Positions 16,991 to 24,603 of a stretch of 64,000 nt of DNA are shown here, piece by piece. Within the stretch, counting starts at the first letter, position 1. Every line of letters starts with the position of its first letter. The DNA is from Streptomyces spinosus. Lineage in GTDB: Bacteria > Actinomycetota > Actinomycetes > Streptomycetales > Streptomycetaceae. The stretch is from positions 186,001 to 250,000 of the forward strand of contig NZ_JAINRC010000013.1 in assembly GCF_020400655.1 (NCBI RefSeq), given 5' to 3'. The translations under genes were made by a program, and so were the position numbers. Under the pieces are notes generated by a model that saw nothing but the letters and a program-made list of their open reading frames with translations, had not been told where the DNA came from and ran no database searches.

Positions 16991-17005
16991 GGGAGAGGAA
17001 CACGA

Positions 17006-17509
17006 GTGCATCGCTACAAGACGTGGAACGGGCCGATGCCGACGGTGTCAGCCCAGCAGAAGGTCACCACCGGAACGAGCATCAAGACGATGCTTCAGAT
17101 CGCCACGCCGTCGACCCGGCAGATTCAGCTGATCGCGTGGGGGTTCACCCTTGACGGGGTGCCTTCGTCGGCGGGGCAGGTGGAGCTGATCCAGACGGAC
17201 GTGGCGGCGACCGTCACCGCGCACGTGGCGTCCGGGGTGCAGCCCCTCGACCCGAACGCGCCCGCGTCCCTGATGACGCTGGGCACGACCGGTACCGGCT
17301 ACACGGCTACCGCCGAGGGCACGGTCACCGCCACCAGGACGTTCGATGCCAACCTCGTCCCGGCCACGGCCGGAGCGACGGACATCAACTACCTGTACCA
17401 GTGGATGCCCGACGAGCGCCCGATCGTCGCCGTGAGCAGGTTCCTTCGCGTCCGCGCCACGTTCGGCGGCGCCGTCAACATGAGCACGTTCATCGTGTGG
17501 GACGAGTAG
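17006..17509 (+). CDS. Tail protein downstream of tape measure (unknown type)
   Basis: A 167-residue protein from a GTG preceded by AGGGAGAGGAA. It is beta-rich, with segments IQLIAWGFTLDGVPSSAGQV and FLRVRATFGGAVNMSTFIVW. Its location between tape measure and the large tail protein fits a tail-tip component. I recognise it only as a type of small protein recurring in Streptomyces phage tail operons and cannot assign a role. Confidence 0.55.
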   Translation: MHRYKTWNGPMPTVSAQQKVTTGTSIKTMLQIATPSTRQIQLIAWGFTLDGVPSSAGQVELIQTDVAATVTAHVASGVQPLDPNAPASLMTLGTTGTGYTATAEGTVTATRTFDANLVPATAGATDINYLYQWMPDERPIVAVSRFLRVRATFGGAVNMSTFIVWDE

Positions 17510-17512
17510 CCG

Positions 17513-20368
17513 ATGGCAGGGATCGCCGCACGGGTGATGGCCTGGCAGCGCCGCATGGGCGGCGCGTCGGGCCCCCTCGGCGCGTCCGGTGAGGCGTCCA
17601 ACGGCGACCCGGTCCAGGTGGAGATGCTGGTGTCCGGGGCGTGGGTGGACATCACCGGGTACGCGCTGGTCCGTGACGACAGCGGCAACATCCAGATCAC
17701 CAGTGGCATCCGGGACGAGGGCTCCCAGACCGAAGCCGGGACGTGTGCGCTGGAACTCGACAACCGCGACGGCCGGTTCTCCCCGCGGAACCCGTCCGGC
17801 GCGTACTACGGCACGATCGGACGGAACACCCCGATCCGGATCAGCGTCCCGGATGGCCTCGGCGGCAAGAGCTACCGCATCTGGGGGGAGGCGTCGGAGT
17901 GGGCGCCGAGCTGGGACCAGTCCGGGACGGACGTGTGGACGGACCTGTCCGCGAACGGCATCCTCCGCCGCCTCGCACAGGCCCCCGCACCAGAACACTC
18001 GGTCATCTACCAGGCCATCACGAACCCGCAGCCGTCAAGCGTGGTGGCGTACTGGCCGTGCGAGGACCCCACAGGGGCGACGTCCCTCGCGTCCGGGCTG
18101 ACGACCGGCTCCCCGATGACCTGGACCGGCGTTCCAACGCTCGCCAGCTACAGCGGCTTCGCGGCGTCGGACCCGCTGCCCGACCTCACCAGCGCCACCC
18201 TGTCCGGCGGCGTCCCCAAGTACGACGACCCCGCCGCGACACAGGTCCGCTTCCTGGCCTACATCCCCGCGGCCGGCCTGTCGCTGGGCAAGGTCTTGGT
18301 CGCGATCGACCAGCTCGACTACAGCCCCGGCAGTAGCCAGTTCTGGGAGGTGTACTACGACACCGGCACCAGGTCGTTGACGATCCGCACGTGCGCGAGC
18401 GACGGCACCGTCCTCGGCGCCGAACTCCCACACGACCTCGACGTCCGCGGACGGCTGCTGTACGTCAGCGTCGAGCTTCAGGAGGCCGGCGCGAACATCA
18501 GCCGCACGCTCCGCCTCAAGGACGTCAACACCGGGCAGACGTACACCGTCAGCGACACCGTGTTCGTCACTCAGCTCGTCCGCGTCACCCGCGTGCAGTT
18601 CGGGCCCGCCTCCCGCGCCGTGTCCGGCGCCGCAGGAACCTCGAACCTGCCGGGCGTCGCGATCGGGCACGTGACGGTGGAGAACGCCATCACGCCGATC
18701 GACGCGCTCGGCGTCCGCCTCAACCCCATCGGCGAGCCCGCCGGCCGCAGGATGCAGCGGCTGTGCGACGAAGCCGGGATCGCATTCACCTGGGTCGGCG
18801 ACCTGGACGACACCGTGCCGATGGGCGCCCAGCCCCGGCAGAACCTGATCGACAACCTCCGTGAATGCGCGCTCGCTGACGGCGGCCTGCTGTACGAGTC
18901 CCGCGCGGGGTTCGGGCTCGGCTACCGCACCCGCGCCAGCCTGTACAACCAGGACCCCGCGCTGGTGCTGGACTACTCCGGGGGCCAGCTCGCGCAGGTT
19001 CCGGTACCGGTGGAGGACGACCGCTACATCCAGAACAAGGTCACGATCACCGTCAACGGGGTGAGCGCCAGCTACGAGGAAGCGAGCGGGACGCTGGGGA
19101 CCGGGCTGCCCCCGGCCGGGGTGGGAACGTATGGGCAGGAGTACACGCTCAACCTGTCCTCGTCGGACTCGGCGACGCTGCGGGATCAGGCGGCGTGGCG
19201 CGTTCATCTGGGCACGGTGGATGAGGCACGGTTCCCGCAGATCAGCGTGAACCTGGCCCACCCGTCGATCAGCCCGGATATGCGGCGCGCGGTCCTCGGC
19301 GTGCGTCTCGGTGACCGCGTCCAGATCGTCAACCCGCCGGCGTGGCTGCCGCCTGACACGATCGACCAGCTTGTCCTCGGCACGTCGGAGACGATCACCC
19401 ACTTCGAGCACCGGCTCACCTTCACCTGCGCGCCGGCCAGCCCGTACAGCAGCATCGGCGTGCTGGACGCGGCGGAGACCCGGATCGACACGGACGGCTC
19501 GGAGCTGGTCGCCGCGATCGGTTCCAGTGACCTGAGCGTGGGTGTGCAGCCGTCGGCCGGGGCCACCGTGCTGTGGACGAAGGACCCCAACGACTTTCCG
19601 CTGAACATCCGGGTGGGCGGCGAGGTCATGCGCGTGACCAGCATCAGCGACCTGGCCACAGACACGTTCACCCGCACAGTGGCCAGCGGCTGGGGCACCA
19701 GCGACAGCGGGACCACGTGGACGACGAGCGGCGGCACCGCAACGGACTACTCGGTCGGCAGCGGAGTCGGCGCGCATCTCCTGGCCACCGTCGGACTGTC
19801 ACGCCGTAGCGTCATCCCGGCCACGATCAGCGATCTGGACGTGTACGTCAGTGTCACCGCCGATCAGCTGGCGACCGGCGCGCCCCTGACGGGCGGTCTA
19901 CTGGCCCGGTACGTCGACTCGGAGAACCTGTACTCGGCGCAGCTGCAATTCACGACGGCCAACGCGGTCACCCTGCTGGTGTTCAAGCGGGTCAACTCGG
20001 CCGAAACCGCGTTCGGTACGTACACGATGCCCGGCGTCACATTCGTGGCCGGCACCCTGTATCGGCTCCGTTTCAAGGTCGTTGGGTCGCTACTGCGGGC
20101 GAAAGTCTGGGCGGCGTCGGACGTTGAGACGCCGGAGTGGCAGGTCACCGCGACCGACACCGAACTGACGGCGCCCGCCGCCGTGGGTGTCCGGTCGCTG
20201 TCTCTGGCTGGTAGCACCAACGCCAGCCCGACGATCCGGTACGACGACTTTCAGGTCGTCTCGCCGCAGACGTTCACGCTCGGCGCGCGCAGCATCAACG
20301 GCGTCGTCAAGGCCCACAGCGCGGGCGCTGACGTCCGTCTCGCTACCCCTACCTACCTCGCCCTGTAA
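17513..20368 (+). CDS. Large minor tail protein with two lectin-like regions
   Basis: A 951-residue tail-tip protein starting four bases after the previous stop. The N-terminal part (EMLVSGAWVDITGYALVRDD, ALELDNRDGRFSPRNP) follows the actinophage distal-tail/tail-hub pattern. Residues ~180-400 (VVAYWPCEDPTGAT...LLYVSVELQEAG) look like a LamG-type insert. Residues ~450-680 belong to the hub-like core (ERLTFTCAP region). A second jellyroll-like region (FTRTVASGWGTSDSGTTW ... IRYDDFQVV) occupies ~720-920. Two carbohydrate-binding-like modules suggest adsorption to a cell-wall or surface glycan. No peptidase motif was seen. Confidence 0.8.
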   Translation: MAGIAARVMAWQRRMGGASGPLGASGEASNGDPVQVEMLVSGAWVDITGYALVRDDSGNIQITSGIRDEGSQTEAGTCALELDNRDGRFSPRNPSGAYYGTIGRNTPIRISVPDGLGGKSYRIWGEASEWAPSWDQSGTDVWTDLSANGILRRLAQAPAPEHSVIYQAITNPQPSSVVAYWPCEDPTGATSLASGLTTGSPMTWTGVPTLASYSGFAASDPLPDLTSATLSGGVPKYDDPAATQVRFLAYIPAAGLSLGKVLVAIDQLDYSPGSSQFWEVYYDTGTRSLTIRTCASDGTVLGAELPHDLDVRGRLLYVSVELQEAGANISRTLRLKDVNTGQTYTVSDTVFVTQLVRVTRVQFGPASRAVSGAAGTSNLPGVAIGHVTVENAITPIDALGVRLNPIGEPAGRRMQRLCDEAGIAFTWVGDLDDTVPMGAQPRQNLIDNLRECALADGGLLYESRAGFGLGYRTRASLYNQDPALVLDYSGGQLAQVPVPVEDDRYIQNKVTITVNGVSASYEEASGTLGTGLPPAGVGTYGQEYTLNLSSSDSATLRDQAAWRVHLGTVDEARFPQISVNLAHPSISPDMRRAVLGVRLGDRVQIVNPPAWLPPDTIDQLVLGTSETITHFEHRLTFTCAPASPYSSIGVLDAAETRIDTDGSELVAAIGSSDLSVGVQPSAGATVLWTKDPNDFPLNIRVGGEVMRVTSISDLATDTFTRTVASGWGTSDSGTTWTTSGGTATDYSVGSGVGAHLLATVGLSRRSVIPATISDLDVYVSVTADQLATGAPLTGGLLARYVDSENLYSAQLQFTTANAVTLLVFKRVNSAETAFGTYTMPGVTFVAGTLYRLRFKVVGSLLRAKVWAASDVETPEWQVTATDTELTAPAAVGVRSLSLAGSTNASPTIRYDDFQVVSPQTFTLGARSINGVVKAHSAGADVRLATPTYLAL

Positions 20369-20379
20369 GGAGGCACCCC

Positions 20380-20943
20380 TTGGCTTCTGAGGCCTACCCG
20401 ACGTTCCTCGCAGGGCAGCGGATCACCGCGTCGCTGCTGCGTAGCGCTCAGCCGATGGTCGCCCGCAAGACGTCCGACACCCCGCGGATCGCGACCACGA
20501 CCACCACCGCGGACCCGCACCTGCAGTTCGACGTCGCTGCGGGCGCGGTCTACGTCATGGACGGCATCATCAAATACGACGGTCCGGCGGCTGCGGATTT
20601 CAACGTGGACTGGACCATCCCGACCGGCACGCTCGGCGAGTGGTACGGGTGGGGCGTCGGCCACTCCCCGGTCATCTCCTGGAACAGCAGCACAACGCTG
20701 GTCACGGACTCGCAGCAGGCCCGCGGCTACCCCATCCGCGTCGAATGCAACGACATCAGCCAGCCCCGCTCCTACGGCTGCCTCGGGCTCAGCCTCACCC
20801 CCCTCACCTTGCAGGTGTGGGGCACCATCCGCGTCGGTGCGACGGCCGGCACGTACGCCCTGGAGTGGGCGCAGCTCGCGTCGGATGCCGGTGCGGTCAC
20901 GGTCTACACCGATTCCTGGATCCGTCTCCAGCGGGTCGCCTGA
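20380..20943 (+). CDS. Minor tail protein
   Basis: A 187-residue protein from a TTG start with a near-ideal SD (AAGGAGG, 6-7 bases upstream). The opening (MASEAYPTFLAGQRITASLL) and the end (YALEWAQLASDAGAVTVYTD, WIRLQRVA) are characteristic of a small tail protein recurrent in Streptomyces phages. It is beta-rich, with two cysteines. Position in the tail-tip/lysis junction suggests a fibre or baseplate component. Confidence 0.65.
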   Translation: MASEAYPTFLAGQRITASLLRSAQPMVARKTSDTPRIATTTTTADPHLQFDVAAGAVYVMDGIIKYDGPAAADFNVDWTIPTGTLGEWYGWGVGHSPVISWNSSTTLVTDSQQARGYPIRVECNDISQPRSYGCLGLSLTPLTLQVWGTIRVGATAGTYALEWAQLASDAGAVTVYTDSWIRLQRVA

Positions 20944-20955
20944 GAGGAGCTGAGC

Positions 20956-21153
20956 GTGGCGAACTACCAGATCACGGGCCGGGGCAACTCGGGTGAGCCG
21001 CTGGTGTCGGTGTCGATCGGCGGGGTCGACCAGGAGCAGCACGTCGTGGACGAGATCACCATCGTCAACGCCATCCGGGACTGCCTCGCGGCAGTGCCCG
21101 GGGTGCAGTCGGTGCTGGCGCGAAAGTTCGAGCAGGTCATCACCACCGTCTAG
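20956..21153 (+). CDS. Small phage protein before the endolysin
   Basis: A 65-residue protein from a GTG behind GAGAGGAGCTGA. It reads MANYQITGRGNSGEPLVSVS and ends in a small helix (CLAAVPGVQSVLARKFEQVI). No family is recognised. It is tightly packed between the minor tail and lysin genes, so it is co-transcribed with both. Confidence 0.55.
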   Translation: MANYQITGRGNSGEPLVSVSIGGVDQEQHVVDEITIVNAIRDCLAAVPGVQSVLARKFEQVITTV

Positions 21154-21162
21154 GAGGACGAC

Positions 21163-22143
21163 ATGGCCACAGGGCCTCAGAAGTACCCAGGCGCCTCGAC
21201 GTCGTCCTGGTGGCAGACGAAGTGGGGCGGCGACCTCATGGAGGTCAACGTCGCCGTCCTGCACACCACGGAGGGTATCGGCCTGCCGGACTACGACGGC
21301 GGATCGATGGCCCCGAACCTGACCGCGGTCGCCGACATGGCGAACAAGCGGCTGCGCTGGTACCAGCACTTCGACATCGACCGCTCCAGCCGCGCGCTCC
21401 GCAACCTCGCTGGTGGCGTGCAGACCAACACCCTGAACGTGGTCCAGGCGGAATTCGACGGCACGTGCGACTACTCCAAGCGCGAACGCTGGGGCAGCAA
21501 GATCGCGGGGAAGGACTACATCTACTGGGGCAACCCGCCGGACTGGGCCCTGCGGGACATGGCCGACTACCTGCGCTGGCTGAACGCCAACCACGGCGTG
21601 CCTCTGGTCGGCCCTGAGATGTGGCTGACCTACGGCCCGGACTCCCGCCGGCCTGGCGTCACGCCGGCTTCGTACGGGGCGTCCCCGGCCCGGATGTCGT
21701 TCGCGGCCTGGGAGTCGTTCAAGGGCGTGTGCGGGCATCAGCACGTGCCGGAGAACGACCACGGCGACCCGGGCAGCCTGCCGTTCGCCAAGCTCATCGC
21801 CCTGGCCAAGGGCGCCACCCAACCGTCCGAGGAGGACCCCATGCCCACCCCCAACGAGGTCGCCAAGGCGGTGCTGACCCTCGACGGCGTCATCGCTGTG
21901 CCGGGCGCGCCGGCGACGAACCCGACGTGGACGTTGTCGAGTTCCGTCACCGAGATCCTGAAGCGCATCGACCAGGTGAAGGCGACGGAGGCTGCGCAGA
22001 CGGCGGCGATCACGAAGCTGGCCAGCCTGGTCGGCTCGGGCGTGGACACCGCGACGGTGGTCGCCGCGGTGCAGAAGGCCATCGCGGACGCGGTGGTGAA
22101 GGTGTCGGTGAACGTCACCGGCGCGGACTCGAAGGGAGTTTGA
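21163..22143 (+). CDS. Endolysin, amidase type
   Basis: Predicted N-acetylmuramoyl-L-alanine amidase that cuts peptidoglycan for release. Zinc-ligand type residues are H34 in AVLHTTEG, H69 in RWYQHFDIDRS and the C-terminal His of HVPENDHGDPG, the layout of Amidase_2/PGRP lysins in actinophages. The catalytic domain covers about residues 1-215. After a short linker (ATQPSEEDPMPTPNE) there is a ~100-residue Ala-rich helical region with no clear wall-binding repeat. No signal peptide is visible, so a holin is needed. Length 326 aa; SD GGAGGA. Confidence 0.88.
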   Translation: MATGPQKYPGASTSSWWQTKWGGDLMEVNVAVLHTTEGIGLPDYDGGSMAPNLTAVADMANKRLRWYQHFDIDRSSRALRNLAGGVQTNTLNVVQAEFDGTCDYSKRERWGSKIAGKDYIYWGNPPDWALRDMADYLRWLNANHGVPLVGPEMWLTYGPDSRRPGVTPASYGASPARMSFAAWESFKGVCGHQHVPENDHGDPGSLPFAKLIALAKGATQPSEEDPMPTPNEVAKAVLTLDGVIAVPGAPATNPTWTLSSSVTEILKRIDQVKATEAAQTAAITKLASLVGSGVDTATVVAAVQKAIADAVVKVSVNVTGADSKGV

Positions 22144-22145
22144 TC

Positions 22146-22382
22146 ATGGCGAAGGAGTCCACGAAGACGACCGCTCGCACGGTCCTTCAGACGACGGTGG
22201 GTGTCGCGGTCGCGCTGCCCGGCATCGTCGCGGCGTCCGGGGTGCCGGAGTCCCTGCCGTGGGTGGCGGGGGCGCTCGCGGTGGCGGGTGGCTTCGCGCG
22301 GGTGATGGCGCTCCCCAGCGTGCAGGGCCTGCTTCCGGGATGGCTGCGGACGGACGGCGGCGGGGCGGGGGCCCGCGAGTGA
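22146..22382 (+). CDS. Holin candidate 1
   Basis: A 78-residue protein starting at the ATG three bases past the lysin stop. Two hydrophobic stretches (VLQTTVGVAVALPGIVAASG and LPWVAGALAVAGGFARVMAL) and a charged Gly-rich C-terminus fit a class II holin. Position right after the endolysin and the overlap with the next gene support a lysis role. Which of the three membrane proteins is the pore former cannot be told from sequence. Confidence 0.7.
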   Translation: MAKESTKTTARTVLQTTVGVAVALPGIVAASGVPESLPWVAGALAVAGGFARVMALPSVQGLLPGWLRTDGGGAGARE

Positions 22383-22639
22383 GCATGCCGGACGCGGGCG
22401 TGTACATCCCGCCCGCCCAGATGTACCAGGAGCTGCGGTCCTTGAGCGATGGCCTGACCCGCGTCGAGACCAAGTTGGACGGCATCGCGCAGGGCCTCAC
22501 GGAGCTGAGCAAGGACGTCGCGGACCACGAGACCAGGCTGCGGGCCCTGGAGCGTGGGCGGTGGCCGCTGCCGTCGCTGGCGGCTGTGGTGGCGGTCGGC
22601 TCGCTCGGGGTGACGGTGTGGCAGGCGGCGGGCCGGTGA
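22379..22639 (+). CDS. Coiled-coil, single-TM lysis-cassette protein
   Basis: An 86-residue protein from a GTG overlapping the upstream stop (GTGA); an ATG two codons later is an alternative. Residues ~15-55 form an amphipathic coiled coil (MYQELRSLSDGLTRVETKLD...), followed by one transmembrane segment (LPSLAAVVAVGSLGVTVWQA). This layout (coiled coil plus C-terminal anchor) is seen in haemolysin XhlA-like holin partners. An antiholin or holin-associated role is likely. Confidence 0.65.
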   Translation: MSMPDAGVYIPPAQMYQELRSLSDGLTRVETKLDGIAQGLTELSKDVADHETRLRALERGRWPLPSLAAVVAVGSLGVTVWQAAGR

Positions 22640-22842
22640 ACGCGGGGGATGTGGTGTGGGGCGGCCTGATCGTGGCTGGGGCGGCGTTCGAGACGTACGC
22701 CCTGCGCACTGCCCGCGCGGGGGACACCCTGTCGGAGTCGACCCGCCGCTGGTTCCGCGTCCACACGAAGGCGGGCGCGATCTGCTTCGCCGTGGCGTGG
22801 ACCGGGTTCGGTGTCTGGTACCTCGACCACATCCTCCGCTGA
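22636..22842 (+). CDS. Holin candidate 2 / small membrane protein
   Basis: A 68-residue protein beginning at a GTG that overlaps the previous stop. Two hydrophobic segments (VVWGGLIVAGAAFETYAL and AGAICFAVAWTGFGVWYL) flank a charged loop (RTARAGDTLSESTRRWFRVH). Such proteins are common at the end of actinophage lysis cassettes. It is the last gene of the late operon, followed by a strong hairpin. Confidence 0.65.
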   Translation: MNAGDVVWGGLIVAGAAFETYALRTARAGDTLSESTRRWFRVHTKAGAICFAVAWTGFGVWYLDHILR

Positions 22843-22851
22843 CCGCGGGGT

Positions 22852-22886
22852 GAGGGCTCCGTCCGCAGCACGCGGGCGGGGCCCTC
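22852..22886. terminator. Convergent terminator ending the late operon
   Basis: A 15-bp stem (22852-22866 with 22872-22886, two G-T wobbles) and a 5-nt AGCAC loop, lying between the rightward lysis genes and the leftward RHH gene that ends at 22892. It can serve both directions. Confidence 0.7.
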
Positions 22887-22891
22887 TGCTG

Positions 22892-23083
22892 TCACCCCGT
22901 TCGTTCGCCGTCGAGCGCACCTCGTTCGCGCCGTCGCCGAGTCACGTACCGATGCAGGTCGCTCACGATGACGTCGGTCAGCGAGCGCCCTTCTTCTATC
23001 GCCTCCGCCATGGCTGCGGCCCACAGCTCGTCGGGCACTCGGATGTTTCGCAGTGGCGTCTTGCCGGTGGCTGGCCTGGCCAT
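22892..23083 (-). CDS. Ribbon-helix-helix (CopG/Arc-type) repressor
   Basis: A 63-residue protein reading MARPATGKTPLRNIRVPDEL, with a beta strand (LRNIRVPDEL) followed by two helices (WAAAMAEAIEEGRSLTDVIV and SDLHRYVTRRRRERG). This is the RHH fold, which binds DNA as a dimer using the paired N-terminal strands. It is divergent from the 23205 gene. Two copies of the palindrome TCTGTAGGTACAGA occupy the shared promoter region, one 15 bp from its own start, so autoregulation plus control of the neighbour is likely. It could be a lysogeny regulator or one of an accessory module. Confidence 0.8.
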   Translation of the reverse strand: MARPATGKTPLRNIRVPDELWAAAMAEAIEEGRSLTDVIVSDLHRYVTRRRRERGALDGERTG

Positions 23084-23097
23084 CTCTCCCCCTCGGG

Positions 23098-23111
23098 TCT
23101 GTAGGTACAGA
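23098..23111. promoter_or_regulatory. RHH operator copy 1
   Basis: Palindrome TCTGTA-GG-TACAGA, part of a 17-bp direct repeat (TCTGTAGGTACAGAAAC) found again 66 bp to the right. It lies just upstream of the leftward RHH gene, suiting autorepression. Confidence 0.65.
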
Positions 23112-23137
23112 AACTAGCATCCATCTGCTGTGACCGC

Positions 23138-23178
23138 TTGACAAGGGTCCCCTGTGAGAGCATTCTGTAGGTACAGAA
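23138..23178 (+). promoter_or_regulatory. Promoter with overlapping RHH operator copy 2
   Basis: A consensus -35 TTGACA at 23138-23143 is followed after 17 bp by a weak -10 (CATTCT). The palindrome TTCTGTAGGTACAGAA at 23163-23178 overlaps the -10 and start region. Binding there would block transcription of the 23205 gene. Confidence 0.65.
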
Positions 23179-23204
23179 ACCAGCGACTAGCAGGGGAGAC
23201 TGAA

Positions 23205-23615
23205 ATGATTGCCATCGAGTGGACCGACAAGACCGACCGCTTCGGGCGGCCCTACGCCGACGCCAACCGGTGGGAAATCGCCGCCAACGGCACGACCTAC
23301 ACCGTCGAGCGGTCCATGTCCGCCTACCACATCTGGAACGACGGCGAGTGGCTCGGCATGCACGCCAACAAGGCGGAGGTCGAGGCGGCCATCACCGCAC
23401 TGGCCCCCACCGAGGAGGCCGCCGAGACGGAAGAGGCATCGGACGCGGACGTCATCAAGGCGTTCGAGGCCAAGGCCGACGAGATCGCCAAGGCCAACGG
23501 CTGGACCATCGCCCGCGCCGAAACCGTGATGCTCCGCTACCTCCGCGACACCAGCCCCGCCGAAGCCGCCACCATCGCGGAGGCGTTGCTCCAGCGGACG
23601 CGTCAAGCGGCGTGA
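23205..23615 (+). CDS. Accessory protein under RHH control
   Basis: A 136-residue protein starting MIAIEWTDKTDRFGRPYADA, with SD AGGGGAG; the longer upstream frame would run through the operator and is rejected. Residues 1-65 are a small beta-rich domain (YTVERSMSAYHIWNDGEWLG), linked by an acidic stretch to a helical C-terminal part (ARAETVMLRYLRDTSPAEAA) that could interact with DNA or a partner. No named family is recognised. Its divergent, operator-shared arrangement with the RHH repressor is the main clue: an immediate-early prophage or accessory function. Confidence 0.65.
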   Translation: MIAIEWTDKTDRFGRPYADANRWEIAANGTTYTVERSMSAYHIWNDGEWLGMHANKAEVEAAITALAPTEEAAETEEASDADVIKAFEAKADEIAKANGWTIARAETVMLRYLRDTSPAEAATIAEALLQRTRQAA

Positions 23616-23748
23616 CGACCGAAGCAAGTGCGATGCCCCGGCTGAAGGAAGCAGCCGGGGCGTCGGCCGTACCGTACCCGATTGGAGAACCCGTGACCGA
23701 CCTCGTCCCGCACCAACCGGACGCGACCCCTGTTGCTGCGACACTCAG

Positions 23749-23928
23749 TCACGCCGCCGGGGCCACGTCCCCGCGCTGTACCCGCGCCAGCTCGGCGCAC
23801 AGCCGCTCGTACTCCGCCCGCTGCTCCCGCGACAGAGGCACCGCCGGATGCGACCACAGGGCGCGAATCTGCGCGTTCAACTCCGCAGCAGACCGCACAG
23901 GACCAGAGGCCAGCACATCGGGGGACAT
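23749..23928 (-). CDS. Small hypothetical protein downstream of the flavoprotein
   Basis: A 59-residue reading frame starting MSPDVLASGPVRSAAELNAQ. It contains a charged amphipathic helix (LSREQRAEYERLCAELARVQ) and ends at TGA. It begins nine bases after the flavoprotein stop, so the two would be co-transcribed leftwards. Composition and spacing support a real gene. Small helical proteins of this kind recur next to XRE/flavoprotein pairs in Streptomyces, in my recollection. Function unknown. Confidence 0.55.
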   Translation of the reverse strand: MSPDVLASGPVRSAAELNAQIRALWSHPAVPLSREQRAEYERLCAELARVQRGDVAPAA

Positions 23929-23937
23929 GATCCAAGC

Positions 23938-24486
23938 CTACGCCGCCGGCCCTACAACACGCTCGGCCTCGTCCAACACCAGATGCCACGGGTACTCGCT
24001 CGGCTTCCCCTGACCCGGCTGATTCGGCACGAACCCACCCTCCCCGTATAGCACCCGCACACCCATCTCCCACAGCTCGCCGACGCTCCGCTCGAACTGC
24101 CGATGCTGCACGTAGGCTGCGTTCACGCACGGCATCGCCACCATCGGGATGCCCTTCCCGATCCCCTCCGCGACCACCCCGACCACGAAGTTCCGGGTGA
24201 TGCCCAGCGCCCACGCGTTGATCGTGTTGAAGGTGGCCGGCGCGAACGCGATCACGTCCGCCTTCGGCCAGACGTCTGGCTCACCTGGCAGCTTGTACTC
24301 GGATCGCACCGGGTGCCCGGTCAACTCGGCGAGCGCCGGAAGCTGCTCGCCAAGCCACCGGTTCGCCGTCGGCGTCAGCCCGAGGCACACGTCGAAGCCA
24401 CGAGCCTGCGCGTCCCGGATCACGTTCGCTACGTCGAAGACCGGCGGGGCCGCCGACCCGAACAGGTACAGCACACGAGAGGTCAT
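23938..24486 (-). CDS. Flavoprotein of the phosphopantothenoylcysteine-decarboxylase fold
   Basis: A 182-residue protein from ATG (MTSRVLYLFGSAAPPVFDVA). It follows the HFCD flavoprotein pattern: an N-terminal Rossmann-like start (RVLYLFGSAAPP), DVIAFAPATFNTINAWALGI with the Pro-Ala-Thr-X-Asn-type FMN loop, and MPCVNAAYVQ. Such enzymes bind FMN and decarboxylate or oxidise cysteine-type substrates, but the substrate here is unknown. It is divergent from an XRE/TPR-like regulator, a pairing frequent in Streptomyces accessory DNA. The longer frame upstream to 24651 runs through the intergenic hairpin and lacks an SD. Confidence 0.78.
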   Translation of the reverse strand: MTSRVLYLFGSAAPPVFDVANVIRDAQARGFDVCLGLTPTANRWLGEQLPALAELTGHPVRSEYKLPGEPDVWPKADVIAFAPATFNTINAWALGITRNFVVGVVAEGIGKGIPMVAMPCVNAAYVQHRQFERSVGELWEMGVRVLYGEGGFVPNQPGQGKPSEYPWHLVLDEAERVVGPAA

Positions 24487-24509
24487 GACCCCTATACGAC
24501 CACACGCAA

Positions 24510-24572
24510 CCGCCCCCGCTCCGAGTGGAGTCGGGGGCGGACGCCTGCACCCACGTTTCGGTATGGGTACCG
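24510..24572. promoter_or_regulatory. Divergent control region: hairpin and inverted repeat
   Basis: Two elements lie between the flavoprotein and the regulator. One is a long hairpin with a 9-bp outer stem (24510-24518 with 24532-24540) and an inner CTCC/GGAG stem. The other is a short perfect repeat CGGTA-TGGG-TACCG at 24559-24572, about 32 bp before the regulator start, a plausible XRE operator. Confidence 0.5.
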
Positions 24573-24603
24573 TTCCAAGTGGCTGCTCAGAACGGAGACC
24601 AGT

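Noticed and set aside
22892..23615. Toxin-antitoxin reading of the RHH gene and its divergent neighbour
   Set aside because: TA genes are normally co-directional and overlapping; here they diverge and the neighbour shows no toxin fold.
24103..24603. Extended N-terminus of the XRE regulator frame
   Set aside because: The extension covers the divergent promoter and the antisense of the flavoprotein gene; the HTH begins normally at 24604 with an SD.
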